A DNA stretch of 64,000 bases from contig CANTUZ010000008.1 of the NCBI GenBank assembly GCA_947846985.1, positions 43,418,817-43,482,816 on the forward strand, in the 5' to 3' direction. This DNA comes from Fratercula arctica. Lineage: Eukaryota > Chordata > Aves > Charadriiformes > Alcidae. The notes under the pieces were generated by a model. The model was given only the letters and a program-made list of their open reading frames with translations. It searched no databases and had not been told where the DNA came from. How positions within the stretch are numbered: position 1 is the first letter of the stretch; every line of letters starts with the position of its first letter. The position numbers were made by a program, and so were the translations under genes. Shown here piece by piece: positions 24,401-38,491 of the stretch.

Positions 24401-26588
24401 CTCATGAAAAGAAAAATTATTTCATGGCCCCACAGTTTTACCCGGACTCTTTTCCCAGAATGGAGCAGCATCAACCCCCAGTTTTTCTACCAACATCTCT
24501 ATCTGACACTGCTACGGTGGCAGCGGATCCAGAGTTTGCCGTGGCCATGGAAGATGCCATCTGGTCTCTGTAAAGCAGAACTTGTTTAAGGCATAAACAA
24601 AGTTTAACGTGCTGGAACCACACGGCACAACAAATGCTGCAGGAGAAAAACCGAAGGAAAGGGATGATAGGAAGGAGGGATGGAGAGGAGGAGACTGAAA
24701 ATTGTGTCAAAACTTCACATGAATTCACAGTGTCACCCCTCAGACACGTACCAGGAAAATTAAGTGAGCTCAGTTAAAGCAAAGGGTAATTAGCACTCCT
24801 GGAGCACTGAGGCTAAAACAGGGACACAGAAAGATGCAAACAGATAAAATGTTTCATTAATTTTGCTACATTTGCGGGAAGGAACACAGCAGAGCACAGC
24901 AAAAGGATTAGCTACGTGCGTGCTGGCAGAATTGGGAAAACAAAGCAATTTCAGTCAAAATGTGCCTGTCAAAATCCTCAGTGGGGTGCAGAGCAGTTTC
25001 CAAGGTAACCAGCACTAATTGTTGGCACAGTGGAATCGAGTCAACAACAAAAGCACAGAGCAACCTGCGCTGCTCAGTGAGACAAAATACCCCAAATATA
25101 TTCCTGCAGAAAGGAAAGTACAGAGTGGCCATTTGCTGTCTTTGACAATTTGAAAAGCAAACAGGACCTATGGATTTTCCCCCCGGGCACTGCAGCTCCG
25201 CGTGCAGCGGGACCACGCGCCAAAGAGCTGCTGGATCTGTTGGGAGATCAGCCAGGCCCACCCCAGCTCTCCTGGAAGCTGGTGGACGACTCGGCTTTGA
25301 GTCAGGGCTGCTGAAATGCCCAGGAAAAAAGACCTGGGCTTCACCCAGTGACATTTCTGATGGAAAACCCCAAGACACATCTTGGACTTTGTTACCGGGA
25401 TTGTGACGACTCCAAGTACTGCCTTTTGCACTCAGGTTAAAAGAGAAATGCACAGCAGCAATCAAAGCACTATGAATACGTTATATAAAACCCAAATAAT
25501 GCCAACGGGTTAGTGCTTGCAATTGAAGAAAAAAGTAGTAACATAGCTTTACAGAATTCAAACATTTGCTTTCAAATGGCTTTCGCGAGTGCAAATATTT
25601 TGCTGTAAGTAGGTCCTTGATCTGGATGTTGGCAACATCAACAGTAATTGGCAGGAGGTATGAAGGCAAATAATGGGAACATGAGCTTTTAAATTAAATG
25701 AAACCACAACGCAACTGACAAGTATCATTTCCCTAATAAACTCATTGACTTTAAGCTACTGTAGCATCAACGAGGATAGTGACAGATTAATTTGATCTCC
25801 AGGATTTACCAACTAACCAACTGAACGGGTCAGAAAAGGCTTGTGTTTTGGGAAAGAGTGAGCTTTGATTGTTTAGTGCATTGAAACCCAAAGGTATGAA
25901 CATTCAGACTGCCTCTGGGCAGAGATGTGTTGCAGTGACTATGTGACGAGCGTGTACGGGGGAGCTGCAGCTGGACACCCGACAGCAGCTTCACGGCCTG
26001 GTGTGCCCCACAGCAAACAGCTTACGCCTCCATGTTTTGGGGCACTTCAGGTATCCAAGAGCCCCTCCTACCTTCTCCTTAAACTCCAGACTGTAAATCT
26101 GAATTGCCTTTATCCAGTCCCTTAACATACCACTTTGTAACAGAGTGAACGTGGTGCGAAACGGGCTGAGCTGCGCTGCCGGAGCGGTGGTGCTCTGGCC
26201 CAGATGGTCAGGGGGGTTGGGGGGCACATGACTGCGCACCCCCGGCTGCCCCACGGTGCTCGGGGAAGCAGCAGCCCAGCACGTGGGCTGCCTGTCCTCA
26301 GACCACTTCCACACCTTCTGCGTGGACTTCAGCTCCATTGCCCTGACTGCATTTTCCCAGTTGCCTTCTTCAGCAGGAGAGCTGGACAAGACAGGCCAAA
26401 TCTCTGAGGCACTCAAGTGGCAAAATCCAAAACGACTCATGCTAGGAGCCAGGGGCAATTCTGACAGCCCCAGTGAGCCCCCTCCTCCGGCTCCCCAACA
26501 CCCCAGTACACGTTCATTAGGCAGAGGCCTCCGCCACGCCGTCTAGCAGCTGTAAAACAGACCTTGAAGTCTGTTAAAAAGGAGTCAT

Positions 26589-26636
26589 ACAAATGTCAAT
26601 ACAATAAAGCGACGACATTGACAAATGTCAATACAA
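26589..26636 (+). repeat. short direct repeat with embedded hairpin
   Basis: The 16-mer acaaatgtcaatacaa occurs at 26589-26604 and 26621-26636. The second copy overlaps gacattgacaaatgtc, a 6-bp stem with a 4-base loop. Confidence 0.8.
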
Positions 26637-29600
26637 AAAAGCTCTCATTACTGCAAATACTTGCTCCCAGTGCATCCCCTGAGTCGCATCTTCTTAAGTC
26701 TACTGCCTGGAACAAAATATTTACTACTGTCAGCACTTCCCAGCCAAGACAGAGGTGGGGAAAACAAATCGGTTCTGTTTTGTCTCATGCATCAGCAACA
26801 CAATTTACAGCTAACGTGCAATACTGAGGCAAACACCAGACCCTCAGTGAGGTCCCACTGCCTTTCCCAGGACCTGGCATCAGCTGAAAACATCACTCAT
26901 ACCTAGGAAGCAGCTGTATCTATCTTTCTTTAAAACATGAACTCCTTAGGACTCATGCAGAAGAAAGCACTTTGGCTTCCAAACAAAGAACTGGATATTT
27001 AATCCTTTGAGTGTGAGTAAATACACTTAACAGGTAATTAACTTTTAAATCAATATTTGTTTTGAACTTCAGTACAAGTTAAGATTTTAAACAAACGGAC
27101 TTTTAAGAACTCCCACAGAAATCAGTGAAGCTTCAGTCACCTACAGCAGGATGTGACATGTCCCTTATAGTTAATTTTTAGTTCCTTTTGAACTGATTTT
27201 AAACACTTTTTACAGTGTTTCCTGTGATCTTTTTAAAAAAATAATTCCAAGTATGCTATACAAACTCTGCTGAATTTAAGTTTAAAATTAACATTAACCT
27301 GTGCACGCATTGTGTGGGATTCCTAGTCATGCCTGGTCAGATGGACTGAAGACCATTCTGTCAACGCAACAGAATTCTGGTTCATCCTGTCAGGGGATAT
27401 GGTAACACAGAAGAGGCAGCAGTACCATGCCCTGTACACCCGGTCCAGCCCTGATTAACCAGCTAGCTCTGCAATGCAGCAACCGCCGCGCGGCTGATCC
27501 CTCCCCAGCTCTGCTCCCAGCCGAGCTCTCATGTCTGTGCCCAGACAGATGTCTGCGAGGAATGGTGTTGCGTACTTACAAATGAGCACATGCGAGTGTT
27601 CCCACAGACAGGCAGAGCAGAAAGCTCCCGCGTCACATACAAATTAACCAAGTCCCACAGAGCTCGTGACGTGGATGGATTTTCAGAGCGGTTCTCAGCC
27701 CTGCTCAGCAGTTCTGCCATCACCTCCCCCCGCTTCTGGCACTACACCAGTCGGAGGGAGCTGGGTCTCCATCTGCCAGGTCACCATCCCCAACTGCTCA
27801 CACGGCCTGCTCCCGTCCACTGCCTGCCCACCCTTGGAGACTCCCAAAGAGACATGTGCACCTACTCTTGCAGAAGGGAGATGCGAGAGCTGCACATAAA
27901 AGCCCTCAGTGCATCATTCTTCCACTTTTTCTGACAGAGCTGTCTTCTCTGGGCACTTAAACACCTGCAGCCACATTGCTGGGGACATCTGGGTGCTGTG
28001 GGGAGAGCTGAGACCCAGGTTCGGGTCACTGCAGCCACCGGGAGAGGTCTGCATCCAGAGGCAGAGCTCTCAAGTGTCCTGAAAATAAGGAGTGGCTGTG
28101 AAAATTCAAGGTCACAGAGGAGCTACACTGGATGTGTGGGATAAAGCCGGGAGTATACAGAACAAGAAAAAAAACAGCCAGAGGCAACGTAAGTGCGAAA
28201 AGCGGGAAAGAAGGAAGAACTGACAGAGCAATTGTTTAGAAGAACAATATATTAAACAGAGAGAAAGGATGACAGCAAAAGGAAAGAGAAAACAACTCAT
28301 GGACAGGAACAGCTAAGTCCTCTCACTTTACAGCTCACCGAGAACCTGCGCAGGCTGCATTACCCTGGATTTGGCACATACCCTGGCTTTGGGGTAAAAA
28401 GCGATAGTCACAGCTGAAGCCTTTTCGTTCTGTCATATGCGATGCAAGGCTATGGATGAAAACATTTTGGTATGTCATCAAGACTGCCACATCTATGCAG
28501 CACTGGCAGCTGATACTTCTGCTCTTCTTCATTAGCGTATCTGTCTCGCCAGATGCATGGGCTGCATGGACAGAGGACCAGACTGTAAATTAGTGTTACC
28601 ATAACTGCCACGGGCTACATGGGTTGCTGGGAGCCGTACCAAACTGATCACATATCACTATAAACTAGTCTCAAGGAAAGAAATAGGAACAACAAGGTGA
28701 AACAGTTGGGGTTTATTTTACCCTCTCAAAGTATACAGTGCCTCCAAGTGAAACTGATTTCCATGAAGTATTCAATCTACTCAGTCCTGACTGAAAATGA
28801 CTCTCTGGGAAGCAGCTAACAGGTTTTCCTGACTTGGAGATAATGGTATCTCTCAGTTATTTTTCCATATACTGCATGCAATTAAAGTATTAAAGTTTGA
28901 CCAGGTGTTTTCCACACATAGGAGAAGGGCTCATTCACAAGACCTAATGTACACAGCCAGGGGCCTTGAGTTTCCTGCACTTTTTGCATGTCATGAGGAA
29001 TGCCTCAGTAACAACTAACCCCCAAAAAACAATCAAGACTGCATTTCTAAACCATCGCCTCAGAATGGGTTTTCCAAGCACCACTGACTCCGCTCTGCAG
29101 TCAGTCTGTGAAACAGCACAGGAAAACGTAAATGTTTTGCTCAGCACCTCACAAGGAATAAATGACAGTCAAACCCAGCACGGAGCCCTCGCGCTTTGAG
29201 TCCTGCCTTTGAATTTCCTGATCAACCTTTTCACAGCTGGTAAGGACAGGCACTGCATTATCAGCACTCATCTGCCAGCTCATGCCAGCTGCTTTATGCT
29301 GATTTCCATCCTTTCAGCTGGCAAAGGCAAGCAAACCTGTATTAATTATCATTTTAAGGATTTAAAGTGAGCAGTTAAATCTACCAGTAGCAACTCCACA
29401 AAATGGAAAAACCCAAACCAAAACACCAGTACACACTAGGTTTTGCTGTCCTTAGTCAGGATATGAATACAGCATGAGAAGAGACAATTTCTTTCTCTGT
29501 ATTGTAACCTCACAGACAAAAACAGCAGGGAAGACAAAGACAGCGGGGTTGTCCCTGGCTTCCTTCTAATCTTTCCTTTCAGTTCCTCTCAAATTAAAAC

Positions 29601-32600
29601 CCAGATTGCCTTTGCTTTCCAATTTTAATACAGAGTAGCTCATCAGGGTTAGTCGAACCAAGAAATTTGCATGTTTATATATCTCACACATGTATTTTGC
29701 ACCATAAATATGCCCTGAAGTATTATTTCCTTTCCATTTCCATGAAAGTTGTGCCTCAGTGAGGACAGCAGAGTGAGGTCCCCGTTGCAAAGTGCTCCCA
29801 GCCTCTCTCCCCATCTCTCTCCCCATCTACCCTGTCTCCCTTAACCTTGAGAAGCAAACGCTAGAGGAAAAAGAAAAAAAAAATTAAATCCTCCTTTCCT
29901 TTGTCAGACACCCTGGCTGTGGCTCAGAGCCGTTACAGAGAGGCTGTGCACTCCTGAATGCTAAATAAGCTCCGGGGCTACATACTTTCTCTCTGCAGAG
30001 CTTAAAAAGAGATCTCACTCCGCACAGGGACGTGTTGGCATGGCAACATGGAAAAAAGGAATCAGCAAGGCCTGGCACTCCTCGCCGGAGCAGCAGGCTG
30101 ACTGACTCTGGTTCTTGTAAGTGACCTGATGGTACCACCTCCTCTCCACCAGAGGCTAAGCCTGGCCCGGCTGGGTGCGACGGGCTGTGCCCGCTGCCCG
30201 GAGGACCTGCCTCCACCAGGCGCGGCTGGGGACTTGCACCGGGCAAACCTGCAGTGCCGCAGGGCTGGAAAACTCACCAAGCCACAGACATGAGACGTAA
30301 TGAGGAAAGGAGAGGAAGGGATTTGCCACGCGTGGGGCTGAGCGGGTTAACGACCGCTGCTCTGGGCTCTTCTGCTCCACAGGGTGTGAGACCCCGAGAG
30401 CTGATACTTGCCTGTGCGCAGGTCGAGGGGCCAGGTAAGGAGGTGGGCAATGCCCACCAGCACATCCCAGGCTGTCACCTAAGAACCTGCTGCTTCCCTT
30501 TCAAGGTGACTTTGGAGAAGAAGATGCCATTTCAGCTCTGCCCAAAACAATAGCAGCTGTGTGTCTGCAAAACAAGGCTCTGTTTTTTGGTAACGAACCT
30601 TCCTCCAAATCTTCCTGCCCTCAGATCAAAACTGGAATGGAAAATTATATGCTGGCACAGTCCCCAGTGATACCACCTTCCAACTGCAATTGCAAAGACC
30701 ACTGCCCACTGCCAAATACTCCTGCCAGGGCTCCTCATGCTGCCATCCTGGGGACGGAGGCCGTGGTGGTTTCCCTTCAGACGTGACAGGGCAGAGCCGT
30801 CGAGGCGCTCCACCATCACCCTCTCTGCAAGGGCAGAGCTGAGCCAGGCCCAGAGGCCGGAGCCTGCAGAGGGGCAGCACCAGCCCCGCACAGGGCCCTG
30901 CCACGGCTCTGCCGCAGCCCTCCTGCGTGACGTGGGGTACCCCTCTTCACACCCCTCTGCCTCTTCTGCTGGCTTCTACAAACCTTGTCTACTTTATGTA
31001 ATTCATAAATGCACAAGCTGTCTCCTGCCATACACTGAAAAGGACCCTGGCACAATGGGCCACAATTTAGAACATGGCCTCTGGACACAACTGCCCTACC
31101 AGTCCCTCGGCTAATGCCGGTGCAGGAGGGGTGAGATCCGGCCCACAGAAACAGCAAAGTCTGCCGTTACACCCCCCACCAGTGCAGGTAGCCGGACACA
31201 GATGGTGGGGAGGAAGGGCAGAGGTGAACAGACAAACGGCAAATTTTCGTCCACAAAAAAGGGGAGACAAAACTCCCAGGATGTGCTCAGTATTCGATGG
31301 GATATTCATTCTTCAGCAGCAATAGCTATCCTGGCTACAGCAGCCCCCCAAGAACTCCTGCAGATGTTTTCAAAAGGCAACTTTGATAAACAGCACTGAT
31401 GGCGTACAGTCTGAATTACAGGTGTGGTTGGAACCACATATTATGAAAGATACTTCCTCCATATCCCAGCTTCATTGCTCCTTGTTGCACCTCTGAGGTT
31501 GTTATCGATTACGTTTGCTGGGAACACTGACGGCACCAAGCGAGCACTGGTTGCCAGGCCAACATGCTCGCAGCCGTTTTGCTCTTACTCCTTAAGGAAG
31601 CACAGCTGCTTATGAAATTCCCTCTTACGATGCTCATACTGTAACAAGAAAACACCAAAGTGAATCAAAATACCAAGAGGGAGCCCAAAGGAAATGGCTG
31701 ATTGTTGCCTTCTCTTGGCTAGATTCAGTGCTGACATGGCACAAAGCAGCAGTTGACTCTTACGGTGTTACTGTACCTGGTTTGAGATACAGTTTTCAAA
31801 AGTAAATCTGCACCACACACTGGCATTTTCATAAGAGCTTTGGGGATAAAAGAGACTGATGGTTGAACTTCTCTGGGTGTCTGACTCCCAGTCACAGGAG
31901 TCAACGGCACCGGCACGCTGGGTTATCTCACCCCACTCCCTTCCAGGCAATAATTTTTGCATGCTGGTACCACCCCAAACTGTGCCAGACCTCCAGCTCC
32001 TACCCCAATACATGTCAATCACGGACTGATTGATTTCTGAAGTCCCAAGAGGAGGAGGGAGGGCAGAGCCAGCCCCTCAGAGCGGTTAGGGTTGGACAAA
32101 ATGCGATGTCTTACTGGATTTAGTGACTGATAGTGCCAGTCACAGGAAGACCGGTCTCTGCAGCAGTTAGTGAATATTCAGCATCAGGGAGAAGACAGCT
32201 GGGGGTAGGGGATGCATGGGAAAAGACGGAGTTTCTCTGGCCTCATTCCTGGTCCTCTGCAGAAGAACAACGGGGAAGGATTTCTACAGCAAGCTTAACA
32301 GAGATCAGTAATAATAGCATTTTCTACAAGTGCCTCAAAAGAGGCTCTGCTGTCTCTACCTATGCTCTCTTAGCAACATAATCTGAACACGTCTAAAATA
32401 TTCCAATAACATGTCCCAGAAAATGGCACTTGCATTACTCTCAACACAGAGAAGAAAAGTTTCAGAAGTCTGCTACGTTTGCCTGTATCTACATTGGCAA
32501 AGAAGATGGTGCACAGTAATTACTGTCACATTTCCCGGGTAAAGGGAGGGAGATCAAAATGCCTAATTAACAGCTTCTTTCCCATGGGAGCCGTCAATGA

Positions 32601-34983
32601 CATGGTAACATGCATTCTTCCAGCTTTGTAAAATAAACCACTGAAACGGGACAAACACAGCTATCACATTCATCTTTGAACGCCACTGATTTTGCATCCT
32701 TCTGTGCATTTTGTCTGCGCTGCTCGAGACATGCAGCTTGCTGAAAACGCACATCTGACAACACGGCTGGGAGGCTCCTGTGGGAAACGGGCACCCAGGG
32801 AGTTTGTGGGGGGCTCTGGTAACTCCAGGAGGGCTCGGGCAGCAGCAGGACCACCACTGCCAACAGCCAAATGAAAGGGAAAGCTCTGACAAAGCAGTCC
32901 TGTTGGAAAGAGAAAGTAAAAAGGCCTCTGTACAAAGAAGGCCTGTTTGTATGTTTACTGGCAGTGCCATCTTAGTATTACCCCTTGTATGGCAACAGAG
33001 AAAGAAAAAGAGGCACAAAGGAAAAGAAGATTAAATGAGAAGTCACTAGAGAGGGAAAAACCATTAACACACCATGGGACCAAGCGATGACTCGGTCGGT
33101 TTCAGCCTGGAGAGGTTGTTGTGTTCACTGACCCCATGCACAAAGCTGCCGTCCTGCCCCCACACGACGTGCCCTCGCGGGCCGAGCACCCTGAGCCAGC
33201 ACAACTAAGCAGCACGGTGATTTTCTAACAGCACAGTGCTGGTGAGGGCCGCAAACAAGATCCTCTTTACCTGGGGAGTGGCTACTAGAAGGCCAGGCTA
33301 GGGAAGATGATGGGATACAGACTGTTTCCTTGACACACTTCTGGGTGGCTGAAACAAACACAATCCTTGTCTTCAACACGGGTTTTCTGCATAGCCAACC
33401 TAAAGGTACTCCCCGCCTCTGCTCAAGTCTTTACTGGCTATGCCAGGGCAGTCTTTCAGGCTGGCATTCCCTGCAGCTTATCTAAAGAATAGCTGGTCAG
33501 AGGAATAAATTTGTTGCAATTGCCCATTTAGCCTGGCTGAACAAAGCGTAAAACAAATGGCTGAATTAGGATAAACTACATTGAAGGCTGTAATGTGATT
33601 TGCCCCTTCTCACTTTTCTCCTGGGTTACTGCTGCCCGCTTCACAGCTCCGCTCCCTCACGGCTCCCTGCCCCTCACCTCTCCCGCTGCGGGCTCTGTTG
33701 CCCCACCACCCCTCAGCTCTCACTCCTCCTCCAGCTCAATACCGCCACTCCGTCATTCCTCTCGCAGGTCTAGGGCTGCCCCCTCTTTCTGTTCCACTTA
33801 CAGACTAACATATATCAACACCTGGGTCCCCCCAGCCACGAAAAATCCCGGCCTCTCATTTATCTGTCATGGGGTCCCTCTCACCCACCTTTCCTACAAC
33901 TCAGGGGCCCTGAGAAACAAGGCAGGAGCACTCAGCCTGCGGTCAGTCTGTGCTGTGTCAGGAATTCTGCTACAATTTTCCAGCAGCCTCTTTGCATCCC
34001 ACATGGTTTGGGTACCCTGCCAATTAACCAAGGGCTCTGTTTGTCACTCTGGCAGGACGCAGCACTGTCCTCAACATTGACTGACACCAAGACAGAGCCA
34101 CTGTCCTGAGGCTCTGGTAATAGGATTTCGGGAAATGCTTTCCCTTCATCTGTCAAAAAAGTAATTCATCAAATAACTGTGTGGGTAATCCAAACCCCCT
34201 CTGCTTATAAACCTGAACTTGGCATATAATGAAGAAAGCACTCAATCAGCCGAGTCACTGTACATAGAGACATATTGTAGAAGATGCTTCACAACGCATC
34301 TAACTATATTTATCCCTAACTATATAAATTTGACAGCTTAGTCATTTTATTACTGAAAATAAAAATAAATGCATTTTAAGTGTAAAAAACCCAAACCTTT
34401 GCAGATGATGTTCCTTGCAAGTCAAATACAATGGGTTGTGTTGAATTGCTGGTTCCCAGAGAACGCTGCAGCACACCTGTACTGCTCCTCTGCACTTCCT
34501 TCCAGTTAGTTGACCACAATTTTTCAGTAAGCAAAAAGGCGGCTGCCACTCTCATATTTCATTACAAGTCAAACACATCCTGTGCTCTGCCATGGGGTCC
34601 AATCCAAAACTTCCACATCAGCCCACCTCAGAGTGAGTTTCTGAAGATCACTCTATCACGCCTCCTTTGCAGCACACATCTCTTGTGACATGAAAACGTT
34701 TGGCTTCGCAAGAGCTGCAGATCTCATCCTCCCCTCTCAGTACTTCCAAAATCCTCACCAAAAACACTCTGTGTGTTTGTGCAGCGAGAAAGGACATGGC
34801 CAGGCATGGATCAGGGAGAGCCCATGGAAACTGAGTGGATCTCGGGCTGTGGGATGCTGCAGACAGCCCCAAAGGCAAGGTGTCTTCAGGAGCTCCTCGG
34901 GAGCAGTGCGGGACTTGTGGGTGGCAGAGGCACAGGGCTGTGGACGGAGCGGGGCTGAGCCCATCTGCCAGGGGCAGCCCAAG

Positions 34984-35013
34984 TATACATACAAATATAT
35001 ATATATAAATATA
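34984..35013 (+). repeat. AT-rich microsatellite
   Basis: ATACATACAAATATATATAT followed by ATAAATATACATA, an imperfect AT dinucleotide repeat. Confidence 0.85.
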
Positions 35014-38000
35014 CATAGAAAGGAACAACTGCTTTACCGCCCTTACTGCTACCACATCCAAAAGAGCTTCCTATGCACTGTGCCCAAACCCCAGGCTCTC
35101 CTCTCTCACGCATCTGCCCGTGACCCCAGTGGATGCCAGAGCAGGCCCTGAGGCTGCCCTGTCCACAGCGCCGTGCACTCTCCCACATCCCCATCGGTCC
35201 ATTTGAAAGGAGGGCATTGATGTGTCTCCATAATGCAGCCATTACCCAGCACGATACCGAGACAGATCAATCAAAGGCAACACAACAGCCAGATTCAGAG
35301 GATTCCAAAATTGAGGTCAGACTCAATAACTCTTAGACAGATGCCAAGAGAGAGAGAAACACATATATACAGGAAGGCAAATTTTAACTGTGCAAACCTA
35401 AAAATGTCACTTGCAGTGATGGATTGAATGCGTTTTGGCAAGAACTGTTATTTCCTCCCCCATTACCACCCCTCGCTTCTGCATCGGTGTTGGCATAAGG
35501 TGCCTTTGTCTCGGTGGCCTGACTCTAACCTTCCCCTTAACACACAGCCCTCAGATTTTACCGCACGAGCCCTGCAAATATGTGTCCTGCTGCTTTGCTG
35601 TGCCCCGAAGGGACGAGTGCACTGCTGCAGAATAGCTCTCCCTAGGAGAGGCCCATTTTGTGACTAAATCCCAGCTCCTGGGTCAGCCAGGTGCTGCAGG
35701 GCTTCCTTAGGCAAAACGCCTCCAAATGTACCTGAGCTCTCATCAGCGGGCATGGCGCGACGGGTGACCGCCTGGGACATGCCCTGCTTGCACCAGTGCT
35801 CCACCGCGGATCAGACGGTTGTTGCAGTTGCTGGGGATTCACAGACTCCGACATGAAGGCTGAGAAGCCAGAGATTTTCCAAGGTTATGGTGCTGGATTT
35901 GCAGCGGGGAAAATAAAAGCCCTGCAAATCCACTCAAACCCACAGTTTGGATTAATTATCTCGGTCAACCTTGGCTTCCTGTGCATTTTCTCCTCGGCTG
36001 TTTTTAGTCAGTAAGCTACTACAAATGATTGAACGATTCACAAGCAGACAAACAGAGCAAAGATGACTGAATTTGGTGGAGAATGGCAATCCTGATTTCA
36101 AGATCAAACTCTGAATCAAATACCAAAAATCCACCTCTAAACTTCCTGCTTCACAATGCACAAAGCACATCCAGGTAGTAAATAGTAGTGTAAAATGGCA
36201 ACACCCGCCACAGGCCCTTTCTATCACTACGGCAAGTTGACAACAAGTTTCTCCTTCAAAAAGAGAAATATGATTAAAAATATATCTTAAGTACCCAAAG
36301 ATGGTTTATGTTGCACTAAGCATGGGCTTAGCCAGTGTGAAGTGTGCACTGCACAAGTTTCCAGAGAGCTATGAAATCATGCATGAAGGCAAGCAGTTTT
36401 AGGGACTTTTCTGGTGTTCAAGGACAAACAAAGATGCCACGAGATAAGCTATATTAAGACTCCCAAACAAAAACTGTATGTATCGACAGTAAGTCCCCAC
36501 ACCAGAGATCTTGCAATCTAAGCAGACAGTGAGAAAAAAGCAGGGGAGGAGGAAATGAGGCCACAAAGTGGTGACTGAAGCGATCTTCACCCGGATCAAG
36601 AGTAGACTTGTTCCCTTGGCAAGCGTGTGTCCCCAGCCCCACTGCCTGCCCTAGACCACACTGCCTCATTTTTTCCTCTTCCGCTGTTTAACTCCTTGTC
36701 TCAAAAAGCAACATGAAAATACACCACTACAATGCCCGACGATGGGCATCAGTGGGTTCCTGCCTCCTCTCACCCATTAGCTGCAAACCCCTCAATTAAG
36801 TGCACAAGCCTCTCTCAGACGCTGACCACCGCTCAGAACCTGAGCTTGAGAGAGCCTGAGAAGAGCACTTCTCTCCTCTCTTTTTAAGGAGAGGAAATTC
36901 CTCTTCATCCTGTAAAGTTATTCCCACTTCCCTACGTGTATGGGTGAGACTTGTCCAGGATTGTGCGAAAAGTCCGTGGCAAAGATGAGAAATGCACTCA
37001 GTCTCCCCACAGCCCACGTCAACCCCTAAGAAATGCAGCATCTTACTGCTGTGATTCCTGCGCACCTGCCCCGGTGTATTTGCTGGCTAAGCACAGCACA
37101 AAGTGGGGTTACAGCAAAGAGACGAGACCTCGTTGTCATTCCCCCAAACAATCATCAACAGTGTGCTCACCTGAATGCCTACACAAGATTTCTTTTACCT
37201 TTAGCTTTCAAATTTTGTCTACCCACCAGAACAGACTCTTAACATCTAAACTTGTTTACTTTTAGCAGAGAGATCCATTTCCAACACAATTGCTTATGAA
37301 ATGACTGTAGGATCCAAGAGCCTTAAAATTCTCCAGCCGCTGAGAAATTACGGATAGCATCTCCAAATACTGTCAACAGCCAACAAACATTGCTAGAAAG
37401 ATCTCTTTAGCATGCATGGAGGGATGCATCAAGGGCAGTTGTGTCTGTACAAGAGAAATTCTTCTTGCACTGTGCATTTGGGGTTTAAAGTGGGAACTCT
37501 GCATAGAGAGAGAATTAGCATTTACTTCTGAAACAGGAAACTTGCCTTGCATATTTCATTTTGACACAGTCACACTTTTTTTTTTTCCCCAAACAACAAG
37601 CTGAATCCTAAAATCCTAACACAGTTTACAAATAGACAAAGCCTCAGTGAGTATCCAGTGAAATATGCCTGGGCAAGGGTGAATAAATGCTGACGCTGAA
37701 TTGTGGTATTCCTGGTCACATTAAGCAACATTATTCTGCAAACAGTTGGTGGTTTCAAGAAGATGTTGTTACTTGTGAGTACTAAGAGGAGAACCCGTCC
37801 TTCACGCACACGCAAACGCACGCAAGAGCAAGATGAGCTGCCCGTGCACAGCAGCTGAGCGGTGTCCTGCTCCCTCCCAGCCCCGAGGCCGGAGCGGCTG
37901 CTCTGCACCAGCCTGTTCCCTCACCCGCAGCGTGGTGACCCCGTCCCACCTACCAAGATGCACTAAGGCACCGTCTTGCCTTTCCTGAAGCCTTCTCAGA

Positions 38001-38205
38001 GCACTGCTCAGGATCCCGGGTAAGGGCGCAAGCTGTGCCAACCCAGATGAAGATGCAGCCCCTACTGTGAAAGGCACATGCTTCCTCATGCTGCCCTGTG
38101 CCCCGGGGGGCATGCGTGGCTCCAGCTAACGTTTCCCCTTGGAGAAACATCATCCAGTGGTCTGAAGAGCCCCGTGTTTTGTGGTGGGGCACTGAGGAGC
38201 ATTAC

Positions 38206-38491
38206 CTGCGGTTTCCCTGTCCCCCGCCGACAGCTCTCCGTTGATTCCATTCTCTTTGGTCCGAGCATACGTCCCGGGCTGCTCGTGGCTGCCCAGCCCC
38301 GGCTCCTCGTCCTCTTGGTAGGGAAATCCATTGGCACTTCTGACCAGTCCGGCACCCGTGCCACCCTGTTCCTTAATTTCAGGTGAATGTGGGTGTGAAG
38401 AAGCCTCTGTTAGCTGACCCGAAGTCCAGTGCGGTGCCTTGGCTTCATCTTTCCTACCCTCCGCCATGGTTCCTTGCCTTCACCGCTTGTC
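38206..38491 (-). CDS. MAP2: MAP2 start-codon exon (N-terminus of the protein)
   Basis: This exon encodes the first 87 residues of MAP2, a neuronal protein that binds and stabilises dendritic microtubules. The translation opens MAEGRKDEAKAPHWTS and ends GELSAGDRETA, which matches the mammalian N-terminus as I know it (MADERKDEAKAPHWTS, then DRETAEEVSARIV across the next junction). An acceptor, cgttacag, ends at 38492, so at least one untranslated exon must lie upstream. The exon carries 24 nt of leader, then ATG at 38467. The leader has an in-frame TGA 15 nt before the ATG, and the start context is strong, with A at -3 and G at +4. The donor is GCAG|gtaatg after 38206, leaving one base of the next codon. 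Coding part is 262 nt. Identity and boundaries are secure; the exon number in the species' own annotation is not known to me. Confidence 0.96.
38465..38467 (-). promoter_or_regulatory. MAP2: MAP2 translation start in strong context
   Basis: The context is GGAACCATGG: A at -3 and G at +4, both favourable. An in-frame TGA lies 15 nt upstream in the same exon, so translation cannot start earlier in this frame within the exon. The following residues match the known MAP2 N-terminus. Confidence 0.93.

Larger units (their letters stand above)
18461..38205 (-). other. 19.7-kb MAP2 intron after the start exon
   Basis: This long intron lies between the start exon (donor gtaatg) and the RII-helix exon (acceptor gccacag). 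I found no exon with conserved content on either strand. GC- and CpG-richer patches occur near 19.14-19.34 kb and 30.05-30.45 kb. A short direct repeat lies at 26.59 kb and an AT microsatellite at about 34.98 kb. Many open frames of 60-185 codons occur, but none resembles a known family or has matching splice sites. Confidence 0.88.

Noticed and set aside
24040..24573. Plus-strand open frame of 177 codons
   Set aside because: It is Pro/Ser/Ala-rich in a GC-rich intron stretch, with no domain, no splice sites in matching phase and overlapping open frames on both strands. It looks like chance.
24908..25465. Minus-strand open frame of 185 codons on the MAP2 strand
   Set aside because: It has no conserved motif. 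I found no acceptor/donor pair giving a phase 1-1 exon with protein-like content.
33595..34080. Plus-strand open frame of 161 codons
   Set aside because: Its Ser/Pro/His-rich translation comes from a pyrimidine-rich stretch. No family resemblance or gene context was seen.
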